The notes beneath the pieces were generated by a model that had not been told where the DNA came from, did not search any database, and saw only the letters and a program-made list of their open reading frames with translations. 64,000 bases of DNA from Desulfobulbaceae bacterium. Lineage in GTDB: Bacteria > Desulfobacterota > Desulfobulbia > Desulfobulbales > Desulfocapsaceae. Each line of letters opens with the position of its first letter. Positions within the stretch are counted from its first letter, which is position 1. The stretch is taken from NCBI GenBank assembly GCA_026988015.1, contig JALSMA010000086.1:17972-81971 (forward strand), read 5' to 3'. The translations under genes and the position numbers were made by a program. Positions 1-9,400 of this stretch are shown in pieces.

Positions 1-17
1 GACACTCGCTGCGACGA

Positions 18-959
18 TCATTTCTCCAAAGCAAGCTGCAACAGCCTGTCGATAAGTTCGGTAAAGTTGAGACCGAACTTTTCTGCGGCCTGGGGTAGCA
101 GACTGGTCGGAGTCATTCCTGGAATAGTATTGGTCTCGAGCAGATACAGGGATCCATCGGCAGCAAGCATCATGTCCGTCCTGGAACAACCGCGCAGTTG
201 CAGGATCTGGTGGGCCCGTATTGCATATTTTTGAGCAAGCGCTGTAACATCAGCACTCACCTCTGCCGGACACACCTCCCTTGAAGCACCTTCCTGATAT
301 TTTGCAGTATAATCAAAAAAGCTGAACTCCTCTCCAGGAATTATTTCAACCAGTGGCAGTGGAATTAGTTCCTCATTCCCCAACACCCCGACTGTAATCT
401 CCCTGCCGGATACAAACGCCTCAACCATCACCTGGGAGTCGTGCTTGTACGCAAGCCGTATTCCATCCCGCAGCTCATCACTATTCCGGGCAACACTCAT
501 ACCAAGACTGGACCCCTCACGGGCAGGCTTCACAACCACTGGACACCCGATACTTTGAAGGAGTCGAGCCGGATCATCACCGTCTTCGGGCCTGGCCATG
601 TCCCATCTCGCAACCGGCAATCCATTGAGACGATATAATATTTTGGACATATTTTTATCGATGGCAAGGGCGCTGCCAAGAACGCCAGAGCCCTGATAGG
701 GAATTCCGAGCAGATCAAGAAACCCCTGAACAGTCCCATCTTCACCATGAATACCGTGGAGTAGTATAAAAGCCACATCAATATTCCCAGCCTCACGACT
801 CAGCCTGCCAAGATCCGTTTTGGGGTCATAGCGAAACACTTCATACCTATCACGATTTATGGCCTCTTCAAAACCTGCAGCACCAGCCAGAGAAACCTCG
901 CGCTCACCTGAGGCACCACCGGCCAGCAGAGCGACCCGGATTTTATCTTCAGCACTCAT
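18..959 (-). CDS. ddl: D-alanine--D-alanine ligase
   Basis: Protein has GGxSxEREVSL N-terminus, LHGxxGEDGTVQGFLDLLGIPYxGSGVLxSALAxDK, VVKPAREGSSxG, LLExNTxPGMTxTSLxPQ typical of Ddl. Confidence 0.96.
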   Translation of the reverse strand: MSAEDKIRVALLAGGASGEREVSLAGAAGFEEAINRDRYEVFRYDPKTDLGRLSREAGNIDVAFILLHGIHGEDGTVQGFLDLLGIPYQGSGVLGSALAIDKNMSKILYRLNGLPVARWDMARPEDGDDPARLLQSIGCPVVVKPAREGSSLGMSVARNSDELRDGIRLAYKHDSQVMVEAFVSGREITVGVLGNEELIPLPLVEIIPGEEFSFFDYTAKYQEGASREVCPAEVSADVTALAQKYAIRAHQILQLRGCSRTDMMLAADGSLYLLETNTIPGMTPTSLLPQAAEKFGLNFTELIDRLLQLALEK

Positions 960-977
960 AGCTATCCTTTCTTTTAC

Positions 978-1055
978 ATGAATCTGCGACAGATTCGCGA
1001 TTGTTTTCCTGGTAACATATTAAAATAAAAAATATCGAACACTCATGGATCCAGG
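978..1055 (+). repeat. Dispersed intergenic element family 1, copy 1 (shortened)
   Basis: catgaatctgcgacagattcgcgattgttttcctggtaacatattaaaataaaaaatatcgaacactcatggatccagg. Confidence 0.7.
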
Positions 1056-1180
1056 ATTTACCCCTGTCACCGTTGATAAATAGACCCTTCCTGTTATTCT
1101 ACCGCATGATAAGAGCAACATCCACAGCGACCTGCAAATCCCTGCTGTTTTTTTTTGAGCTATGGGGGTAATATATATAC

Positions 1181-2587
1181 ATGAACAGAGATATATTTCA
1201 AAAAATTGTGCAAATTGTCGGCAGAAAACACTGCAGCATGGAAATTGAAGAGCGCCACTGCTACTCATACGACAACAGCAAGCAGACATTTCTTCCGGAT
1301 GCTGTCGCCCTACCCGATAGTACCGAGCAGGTCGCAGCCCTTGTAAAACTTGCCAACAACAACAAAATTCCAATTGTTGCCCGTGGAGCAGGAAGCGGTA
1401 CGACAGGTGGCGCCATCCCTACCCACGGTGGAATTGTACTGAGCTGCACCCGACTGAACCGAATCCTTGAAATAGACCGGGAAAATCAGATTGCCATAGT
1501 AGAACCTGGAGTGATCACCGGGGAATTCCAACAGCAATTAAAAAAACATGGTCTCATGTATGCACCCGACCCAGCCAGCCTTAAATTCTGCACCATTGGT
1601 GGAAATGTTGCAGAATGCGCAGGGGGGCCCTCTGCCATTAAATATGGAGTGACTAAAGACTCAATCATCGGCCTTGAAGTGGTCCTTGCAAACGGCGATA
1701 TCCTGTGCACCGGTTGCCGTACCGAAAAAGGGGTGGTTGGCTACGATCTCACCCGACTCTTTATCGGCTCTGAAGGAACCCTCGGGATTATCACCAGAAT
1801 AATCACCAGACTCCTCCCCCTGCCGGAACACAAAGAAACATTCCTCCTCACTTCCAGATCCCTGCCAGAGGCAACTGCGCTTGTGGCCACCATTCTTCAG
1901 AAAAACATCCTGCCCTGTACTCTGGAGTACATGGACAAAACTGCCATAGCAGTTGTCTCTAATCTTCTCCCCGAAGCTCCGGGAAAAGATATTGAGGCCA
2001 TGCTGATAATAGAGATTGACGGCAGCCAAAAACACACTGCTGAGCAGGCAGAACTTTTAAGAAACCTGGCTGCCACCAGAGAGCTGTGCACCCTGAGGCA
2101 GGCAGCAACGGAGGAGGAAGTAACTGAAATCTGGAAGGCGAGGCGCTCCATTTCTCCCGCGGCATTCAAACTCAGCCCGCACAAAACCAGCGAAGACGTT
2201 GTGGTACCAAGAAGCCGCATTCCCGAACTGGTCAGCTTCTGTGAAGCATTGAGCCGGGATCTCGAGCTTACCATCCTCACCTTCGGACATGCCGGCGACG
2301 GAAACATTCACGTCAACATCATGTCCTGCAACACAACAGAATTGGAAAAAGAAAAGGTCGTCGCCGCAAAAAAAGCTCTTTTTGAAAAAGTACTCGGCAT
2401 GAATGGCACCCTTTCCGGAGAACATGGTATCGGGACAAGCAAGTCAGCCTTTATATCCATGGAACTCAATGATACCAGCATAATGATTATGCAACAGATC
2501 AAACAGCTTTTTGATAAAAACAATATCCTGAACCCTGGGAAAATTTTTCCGGCAAACAAGTTCAGTGACCCTTCTGCCTCTTGCTGA
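1181..2587 (+). CDS. FAD-binding oxidase, glycolate oxidase subunit GlcD / D-lactate dehydrogenase family
   Basis: PxxxEQVAALVKLAN..PIVARGAGSGTTGGAIP FAD-binding 4 motif, GxxTxDSIIGLEVVLANGD, FGHAGDGNIHVN, SGEHGIG. Confidence 0.93.
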   Translation: MNRDIFQKIVQIVGRKHCSMEIEERHCYSYDNSKQTFLPDAVALPDSTEQVAALVKLANNNKIPIVARGAGSGTTGGAIPTHGGIVLSCTRLNRILEIDRENQIAIVEPGVITGEFQQQLKKHGLMYAPDPASLKFCTIGGNVAECAGGPSAIKYGVTKDSIIGLEVVLANGDILCTGCRTEKGVVGYDLTRLFIGSEGTLGIITRIITRLLPLPEHKETFLLTSRSLPEATALVATILQKNILPCTLEYMDKTAIAVVSNLLPEAPGKDIEAMLIIEIDGSQKHTAEQAELLRNLAATRELCTLRQAATEEEVTEIWKARRSISPAAFKLSPHKTSEDVVVPRSRIPELVSFCEALSRDLELTILTFGHAGDGNIHVNIMSCNTTELEKEKVVAAKKALFEKVLGMNGTLSGEHGIGTSKSAFISMELNDTSIMIMQQIKQLFDKNNILNPGKIFPANKFSDPSASC

Positions 2588-2721
2588 AAAATCCATTGAC
2601 AGACACAGAAGTTTTTTTTATATAAAGAAGATTATTGTCATGACTTTTTATAATTGTAATGAAAGTCTGAAAATTCTTGTTTTCGGATTTTTCGTAAATA
2701 TTGTTGATAACGGAGCCCCAA

Positions 2722-2913
2722 ATGATAGAAGTTGAAGTTCGTGGAGATCTTGAGTATGCCATCAGGCAGCTGAAAAAGAAACTGCAGATTGACGGCATCA
2801 AACGTGAACTGAAACGCCGGGAGCATTATGAAAAACCCAGCGTCAAGAAACGTCGCAAACAAGCTGAAGCTCGTCGTAAACTCCGCAAGTTTAACCGTGT
2901 CAGACGCGGCTGA
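2722..2913 (+). CDS. rpsU: 30S ribosomal protein S21
   Basis: IEVEVRGD..YAIRQLKKKLQIDGIKRELKRREHYEKPSVKKRRKQAEARRK; start chosen at internal Met 2722. Confidence 0.95.
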   Translation: MIEVEVRGDLEYAIRQLKKKLQIDGIKRELKRREHYEKPSVKKRRKQAEARRKLRKFNRVRRG

Positions 2914-2938
2914 GAGTAAGAAAGCTTTATTTTACCTG

Positions 2939-2976
2939 CGCCCGCTGTAATGAGTACAACGGGCGTTTTCTCTTTT
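2939..2976 (+). terminator. Intrinsic terminator downstream of rpsU
   Basis: CGCCCGCTGT-aatgagt-ACAACGGGCG stem (9/10 pairs) followed by TTTTCTCTTTT. Confidence 0.7.
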
Positions 2977-3903
2977 GCACCACAGTCTGCCATCGCCAGA
3001 AAGCCCCTCCCACAAGAGTTTACCTCTGCCAAAGAGCTCTTTCTCCACTATCTGATCACCGAGAAACGCTTTGCAGAAAACACTGTCGCAGCCTACAACG
3101 CAGACATTCACTTTTTTCTCAATTTTCTCATTACCAAAAAGAAGAAGCTGAATCAGGTGAACAGCAAGGTCGTCCGCAGCTTCCTTGAGCTATGCCGCAG
3201 TAGAAATATTTCAAATCGCAGCAATGCCAGGAGGATCTCAGCGCTACGAAGCTTTTTTCATTTCCTCACTGCAGCCCATATTATTCAAGACCACCCTTTT
3301 TCAAATATCACCGCCCCGAAAAGCGGAACAAGCCTCCCAAAAGGACTGTCAGTGGCTCAAGTGAACCGCCTGTTACAGCCTCCAACAATTCCCACTCCGC
3401 TCTCACAACGCAACCATGCCATGCTGCAACTCCTCTATTCCACAGGATTGAGGGTCTCAGAGCTGACCAGTCTCCCTGTCACCAGTTGCAACCTCTCTTC
3501 CTGTTTTATTCGAGTTCTTGGCAAGGGAGAAAAAGAGCGCCTGATACCCTTTGGAACTCCTGCAAAAGATGCCATTGAATCCTACCTGGATACAGCCCGT
3601 CCCATGATCCTTAAAGGCAGACGCAGCAACACCCTTTTTATCACCAATCGCGGCCAAGGAATGACACGACTCAGATTCTGGCAGATAATTAAAGAGGCTG
3701 CACGTGCTGCCGGAATACGTGAGCAGTTATCCCCCCATAGCCTACGCCACTCGTTTGCCACTCACCTTCTCTCCCATGGCGCCGATCTTCGCTCAGTTCA
3801 ACTCATGCTTGGCCACTCAGACATCACCACAACCCAGATTTACACCCAGGTGGACCGGGATCGCCTGAAATCACTCCATAAAAAATTTCACCCTCGCGGC
3901 TGA
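2950..3903 (+). CDS. Tyrosine recombinase XerC/XerD-like
   Basis: SAM-like N-domain; catalytic motif GLRVSEL, HSLRHSFATHLLSHGADLRSVQLMLGHSDITTTQIYT. Confidence 0.93.
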   Translation: MSTTGVFSFAPQSAIARKPLPQEFTSAKELFLHYLITEKRFAENTVAAYNADIHFFLNFLITKKKKLNQVNSKVVRSFLELCRSRNISNRSNARRISALRSFFHFLTAAHIIQDHPFSNITAPKSGTSLPKGLSVAQVNRLLQPPTIPTPLSQRNHAMLQLLYSTGLRVSELTSLPVTSCNLSSCFIRVLGKGEKERLIPFGTPAKDAIESYLDTARPMILKGRRSNTLFITNRGQGMTRLRFWQIIKEAARAAGIREQLSPHSLRHSFATHLLSHGADLRSVQLMLGHSDITTTQIYTQVDRDRLKSLHKKFHPRG

Positions 3904-4064
3904 TCCCGGGTATTAATCCGGTTCATCAGCAGAGAAATACCTTATATTTTTTTTTTCATATGGGCAGTTAAAACAACTGGTAAAAAGAGAGAAGAATAGA
4001 GTACCATTCACCACTGTCTCCAATAATTTCGTTCAATGATGAACATTCCACCTGCCCTCTTTCT

Positions 4065-6734
4065 ATGAAAGTCATTACCTCCCACCTCAATGCAGACTTC
4101 GACAGTCTCGCCGCCATGATAGCAGCCCAGAAGCTTCACCCCGATGCGGTAATGGCATTTCCTGGATCCCAGGAAAAAAATGTTAGGCGGTTTATCGGCG
4201 AAACACTCAAATACAAATACGAATTTGTAAAACCCAAGCACCTCGACCTCAACCAGATTACAACGCTCATTGTGGTGGACACCCGACAAAAATCCCGTAT
4301 TGGAGAATTTGGAAAGTGCAGTGACTCCCCAAAGACTAAAATCTACATCTACGACCACCACCCTGACAACAAAGACTCCATAAAAGGAGACATTGAGTCA
4401 ATTGCTCTAGTTGGATCAACCACCACTATAATATGTCAGGAACTGAAAGCAAAAGAAATTCCAATCTCCCCGGATGAAGCTACAATTTTTGGCCTTGGTA
4501 TATATGAGGACACTGGATCCCTCACCCACCTGACCACAACACCAGAGGACCTCTTTATTGTTGCCTGGCTTCTTGAAAAAGGTGCTCAGCTCGACATCAT
4601 TTCCCAGTTTCTTTCCTACGATCTTTCCTCCCGCCAGGTAAGTCTGATTCACGAACTTGGTAAGACTGCCCAATCCTATATAATATCCGGGATTAAAACT
4701 GTCCTTGTGAATCTCACTTTACAAGAATATGAAGACGATTTTTCCCTTATTGTACGCAGGTTCATGGTGATGGAAAACCTCAACTGTCTTTTTGCCCTGG
4801 TGTGTATGGAGGGACGTATCTACCTTATTGCCAGATCACGAATCCCCGAAATCAATGCCGGAGCCATTGCCCGTGACTTCAATGGTGGCGGCCATGCTTC
4901 TGCTGCTTCAGCTACCATTCGTGATATGACCATGATTGAGGCCCAGGAACTGCTTATTCGCAGCCTTCACCGTCACATCAAGCCACAGGCCATTGCCGGA
5001 GAAATGCTTTCCAGCCCGGTTATCAGCATCCCACCCGAAACATCCATCCTTGAGGCCAACAAACTGCTTACCCGATACAACATTACCGTTCTCCCCATTA
5101 TCACCAGCAGTGCAACTGACAACCGTCCCATCCTCCACAAGGAGATTATTGGAACCATCTCAAGAAGGATCATAGAAAAAGCAATTCATCACAACCTGGG
5201 TTCTTTCCCGGTGAGTGATTACATGACAACAGACGTTGAGGTACTTCCTTTAAGTGCTACTCTCGCCGAAATTGAAGAGCTGATCATAGAAAAAAGACAA
5301 CGACTGATCCCCATTATCCATGAACAAAAGCTTGAAGGTGTTATCACCCGGACCGATCTCCTCAATATGCTCATAAATGACCCGGGGCACCTTCCCCAGG
5401 ATTTTGGTCGCGAAGATGGACACCCAGCAAGGGAAAAAAACAAAAATGTCCTCCAGCTGATGAGTGAAACTCTGCACCGTGACCTTATCATTCTCCTCAG
5501 AACCATTGGAGAAGTTGCTGAAAGTTCCGGTTTCAAAGCTTACGCAGTTGGTGGATTCGTTCGCGACCTGCTCATGAAACAGAAAAATCTTGATCTTGAC
5601 ATTGTTGTTGAAGGTAATGGAATTGTCTTTGCAAAGCACCTGGTGGCCCGACTTGGCGGCAGACTCAGAAGTCACGAGCGTTTTGTCACAGCCAATGTAA
5701 CTCTGGCTGATGGATTTAAGATCGATGTTGCCACAGCGAGACTGGAATACTATGAATATCCGGCAGCGCTGCCAACCGTTGAGCTTTCATCAATTAAACT
5801 TGATCTCTTTCGGCGAGACTTCACTATTAATGCCATGGCCCTGCAGCTCAATCCTGAGAAATTCGGGATTCTAATTGACTTTTTCAGCTGTCAGAACGAT
5901 CTGAAGGACAAACTTATAAAAGTGCTCCATAACCTGAGTTTTGTTGAAGATCCCAGCCGTATTCTGCGAGCCATTCGCTTTGAAAGACGGATGGATTTCA
6001 AGATAGCCAGACACACTGAAAAACTGATCCAGGGAGCCGTGAAAATGGACCTCTTTGGCCAGGCAACCAACCCAAGGCTCTTCTCAGAACTTAAACAGAT
6101 ATTTTCGGAAGAAAACCCGATACTTGCCATAAGAAGACTTGCGGATTACAACCTGTTCCAATTTCTTTGGCCAGATCTGTTACCCAATCTGAAAACCGAT
6201 CGACGGTTTCTACATATATTGAGACAGACTCAGCAGGCCCTGTCCTGGTTCTCTCTGCTCTACCTTGAGGAAGAGATTGAATCGTGGAGAATTTATCTGC
6301 TTGCCATCATGGCAAGATCCCGCCCGACACAGATAGAGTCTTTCTGCAAACGTTTCCAGATCCACGATCAGGTATGCCGCGAGCTAATCATCCAGAAGCT
6401 CAAGGCCGAGGAGCTTGCCAATAAGCTCTATATCAAAATCCCGGCAAAAAACAGCCTCATCCGAAAAATGCTGTCTTCACTCTCCAACGAAGGTTTACTC
6501 TACCTTATGGGCATAGCCAGAAAAAAGGAAATAAAAAAGACGGTGTCACTCTATGTCACCACTCTGCGCACCATTCAGCCACTGCTCAATGGTGATGACT
6601 TAAAGGAATGCGGGTATACCCCCGGCAAACTATTCAAGAAGATCCTCACCGCTCTTCGGGATGCACGTCTTGATGGCATAGTTGAAAGTCGTGAGGACGA
6701 ACTGGATTATCTGCACAGGAATTTTCCACGATAA
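4065..6734 (+). CDS. DHH phosphoesterase - CBS pair - tRNA nucleotidyltransferase (A-adding/CCA-adding) fusion
   Basis: N-term HxNADFDSLAA..DTR..DHH motifs; two CBS repeats; C-term AVGGFVRDLLMKQKNLDLDIVVEG nucleotidyltransferase and RRDFTINAMA, RILRAIRFERR. Confidence 0.93.
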   Translation: MKVITSHLNADFDSLAAMIAAQKLHPDAVMAFPGSQEKNVRRFIGETLKYKYEFVKPKHLDLNQITTLIVVDTRQKSRIGEFGKCSDSPKTKIYIYDHHPDNKDSIKGDIESIALVGSTTTIICQELKAKEIPISPDEATIFGLGIYEDTGSLTHLTTTPEDLFIVAWLLEKGAQLDIISQFLSYDLSSRQVSLIHELGKTAQSYIISGIKTVLVNLTLQEYEDDFSLIVRRFMVMENLNCLFALVCMEGRIYLIARSRIPEINAGAIARDFNGGGHASAASATIRDMTMIEAQELLIRSLHRHIKPQAIAGEMLSSPVISIPPETSILEANKLLTRYNITVLPIITSSATDNRPILHKEIIGTISRRIIEKAIHHNLGSFPVSDYMTTDVEVLPLSATLAEIEELIIEKRQRLIPIIHEQKLEGVITRTDLLNMLINDPGHLPQDFGREDGHPAREKNKNVLQLMSETLHRDLIILLRTIGEVAESSGFKAYAVGGFVRDLLMKQKNLDLDIVVEGNGIVFAKHLVARLGGRLRSHERFVTANVTLADGFKIDVATARLEYYEYPAALPTVELSSIKLDLFRRDFTINAMALQLNPEKFGILIDFFSCQNDLKDKLIKVLHNLSFVEDPSRILRAIRFERRMDFKIARHTEKLIQGAVKMDLFGQATNPRLFSELKQIFSEENPILAIRRLADYNLFQFLWPDLLPNLKTDRRFLHILRQTQQALSWFSLLYLEEEIESWRIYLLAIMARSRPTQIESFCKRFQIHDQVCRELIIQKLKAEELANKLYIKIPAKNSLIRKMLSSLSNEGLLYLMGIARKKEIKKTVSLYVTTLRTIQPLLNGDDLKECGYTPGKLFKKILTALRDARLDGIVESREDELDYLHRNFPR

Positions 6735-6772
6735 GAATCGCCACTTCCTGCCCTGACCTGAGCACCTGAATC

Positions 6773-8245
6773 TCAGAAAGCAACCACCTGATTACGACCA
6801 TTGGATTTAGCAGTGTACAGTGCCCTGTCGGCCCTGCGAATAATCTCATCCCTGTTATCTTTCTGCTGAAAAACTGTGACCCCGACACTGACAGTGACAG
6901 CCAGGTTTTTCCCATCAAGCAGCAAAGGGTGATTCAAAATACCCAGCCGCAGCTCCTCGGCCATATTCATTGCCGTTTTCAAATCACAGCCTTTTAGTAG
7001 AACCATAAATTCCTCCCCACCCCAGCGGCATTTAATATCTGTCTCACGTAAACGGGATTTTATCAGCCCGGCAATATGCACAAGCACTGCATCCCCAGCA
7101 AGATGCCCATGTGAATCGTTGATTTTCTTAAAATGATCAATATCAAGCAGCAGCAGGGACAACTCGTCGGGAACACGCTTCAGATCAAGTACCAGTGAGT
7201 CAAACAGCATATCAAATGCTTGTCGATTATAGAGACCTGTCAACTTATCAGTGGTGGCCATCTCTTCAATATCCAGCTGATACAGAGAGAGCGTTCGATT
7301 GGTGATCAGCAGCACGACAGCGACCACCACTGCACAAAACAGTAAATTCAGAACCAACGCACGGGTGAGCTTATCCTGACCTTCAAGCTCACTCTGAATA
7401 ACAACCAGGTACCAGTCAAACTCTTCAATGTAACGGACATTAAAAAAAACAGGATAATTATCCAGCTCATACTCCAGTGATATAGAATCAACCGCATTGA
7501 TTTTATTCAGAAACGACTCACTTTTAATCAATTCAAACAGGGTCGAACTCCGGTCTTTAGCTTCAGCCTGCAGATCAGAATTCAGCATCACCTCACCCTT
7601 ACTGTCCATAAAAATAATGCTTCGCCCGAATTGCTTCTGGTAGGCAAGAATACGTTCTTTCACCTTTTCAACAGCAAGGCCAATCCCTACAACACCTATG
7701 AATATTCCATCATAATCAAGGACCCGGTAGTTGATAAAAACAGTGAGATTATCCTGATTATTCTCATCGATATCGACGTTAATCTCATAATCCTGTTTCA
7801 GTTCTCGTACCCGAAAATACCAGTCGTCCCTTTCGTCCTGCGGCCGAACCTGCTTCGCGACCCCACTTGGATGATAGTATTTCCGGGTGTTCTCTGATAC
7901 AAAAAATGCGGTAACAGCTCCATATTTCAACTTAATCTCAGTTAAATACCGAACAATAGCCCTCTGGTCCTTCTCTCCACCCTTGGCCCAGTCATACAAA
8001 AAGGTGTCAGATGCCATAAGAGAAGAGATAAGTATTGGCGGCAGGAGATCACGCTGAATTTCAGAATAAATATTATCTCCGGTAAGGGGTAGTTCACCTG
8101 CGGTCAACTGATACCGCAAAGAAGCAATAGAGACAAAATAGCTGAACAGACTGGTGAGTAAAAAACCGACAGTGAGCAGCATACTGACAAAAAGAATCAG
8201 ACGTTTTTTCTGTTTCAACATACAGGTGTCTTTTCTGTTAAACAT
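6773..8245 (-). CDS. Membrane diguanylate cyclase with Cache-like sensor (GGEEF)
   Basis: TM + extracytoplasmic region, then TDKLTGLYNRQAFD..RWGGEEFMVLL; alternative start at 8221. Confidence 0.92.
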   Translation of the reverse strand: MFNRKDTCMLKQKKRLILFVSMLLTVGFLLTSLFSYFVSIASLRYQLTAGELPLTGDNIYSEIQRDLLPPILISSLMASDTFLYDWAKGGEKDQRAIVRYLTEIKLKYGAVTAFFVSENTRKYYHPSGVAKQVRPQDERDDWYFRVRELKQDYEINVDIDENNQDNLTVFINYRVLDYDGIFIGVVGIGLAVEKVKERILAYQKQFGRSIIFMDSKGEVMLNSDLQAEAKDRSSTLFELIKSESFLNKINAVDSISLEYELDNYPVFFNVRYIEEFDWYLVVIQSELEGQDKLTRALVLNLLFCAVVVAVVLLITNRTLSLYQLDIEEMATTDKLTGLYNRQAFDMLFDSLVLDLKRVPDELSLLLLDIDHFKKINDSHGHLAGDAVLVHIAGLIKSRLRETDIKCRWGGEEFMVLLKGCDLKTAMNMAEELRLGILNHPLLLDGKNLAVTVSVGVTVFQQKDNRDEIIRRADRALYTAKSNGRNQVVAF

Positions 8246-8543
8246 TCACAGCAATCTGGGCCCTATGCCTAAGACAGGAATATCCCTTCAACAAAGCAAT
8301 AAATTACCTCGCTGTTAGACAAGGATATCCTATTTGCCAGGAAAAAAAATGAATATTATTTGCGCCGCTCCGACAAACCCGAGACTTCCTGAGCCAGCAA
8401 ACCGTATGTTATTTTTAACCGCATCATGCCCATTAAACAGAATTTAATTCATTATTATTGCCAGGTAGCTGAATTTTTACCTTGCACATCCCCATTTTAT
8501 GAAATATATAAACAAGACAAGACAGACAGAACCATTCCAGAAG

Positions 8544-8656
8544 CTGCAGGATACTGAAGGGAGGTGAGTGTTTTTTTAACATACCTGATTGTGAATCTTA
8601 TATCTGTATTTCAGCAGGTTACCACAGACAACAACTACGAAGCCGTCACGGATTCA
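8544..8656 (-). repeat. Dispersed intergenic element family 1, copy 2
   Basis: Reverse complement CTGAATCCGTGACGGCTTCGTAGTTGTTGTCTGTGGTAACCTGCTGAAATACAGATATAAG...GGTATGTTAAAAAAAC matches other copies. Confidence 0.75.
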
Positions 8657-8672
8657 GAAGGGTAGTATAACG

Positions 8673-9188
8673 ATGCATCACGAAAACTCAAATAGCGCCT
8701 TTGATGAAAAAGATAGGTCAATTCTCAACAGCCTGCAGAAAGACTCAACCATCACCAATGCAGAACTGGCAAAACAGGTAGGCCTTTCACCGTCAGCATG
8801 TCTCGGCAGAACCAAACGACTCAAAGAGAGCGGACTGATAAAACAATTTGTTGCTGTACTCGATGAACAAAAGGCAGGCCTGGAAGTAGTCACCTTTGTT
8901 TTTATAACCCTCACACCTCACGACAGAGAGACCACAGAGTCATTTTTGGCCACCATCCGTGATATCCCCAACATTATGGAGTGTTACAATATCTCAGGAA
9001 ACTATGATTATCTGCTGAAGATCCTCTCCCCTTCAATCAGTGCATATAGAAATTTTGTAATCGATACCCTCATTGAAGTTCCGGGAGTTGGAAAGGTCGA
9101 GACCACCGTGGTCTTAAGCAGTGAAAAACAGTCACATCAGCTGCCACTTATCGATTCACGACTATGGAACAAAGGAGAACGCATATGA
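8673..9188 (+). CDS. Lrp/AsnC family transcriptional regulator
   Basis: DRSILNSLQKDSTITNAELAKQVGLSPSACLGRTKRLKESGLI HTH + RAM domain. Confidence 0.95.
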   Translation: MHHENSNSAFDEKDRSILNSLQKDSTITNAELAKQVGLSPSACLGRTKRLKESGLIKQFVAVLDEQKAGLEVVTFVFITLTPHDRETTESFLATIRDIPNIMECYNISGNYDYLLKILSPSISAYRNFVIDTLIEVPGVGKVETTVVLSSEKQSHQLPLIDSRLWNKGERI

Positions 9189-9400
9189 ACATCACTATCA
9201 ATGGTGAAAAAGAACATCTCACCGGCCAGACCATTGTAATTTCAGATCTGTTACAAATAAAGAATGTTGAATCTCCGGAAATGGTGTCTGTCCAGCTAAA
9301 TGGCAAAATTGTGAACCAGGAGCGGTTTCAAAGTACATCGGTCACAGAAAATGATGAGCTTGAATTTCTTTACTTCATGGGCGGTGGGGAGAACAAATGA
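9185..9400 (+). CDS. hcyS: ThiS/MoaD-like sulfur carrier with C-terminal extension after GGG (HcyS-like)
   Basis: MNITINGEKE...VQLNGKIV...DELEFLYFMGGGENK; ubiquitin-like sulfur carrier in operon with ThiF-like and JAMM protease; ATGA overlaps with both neighbours. Confidence 0.8.
   Translation: MNITINGEKEHLTGQTIVISDLLQIKNVESPEMVSVQLNGKIVNQERFQSTSVTENDELEFLYFMGGGENK

Noticed and set aside
1020-1373. 117-aa minus ORF upstream of glcD-like gene
   Set aside because: Overlaps antisense the glcD-like start and a family 1 element; no homology-like motifs.
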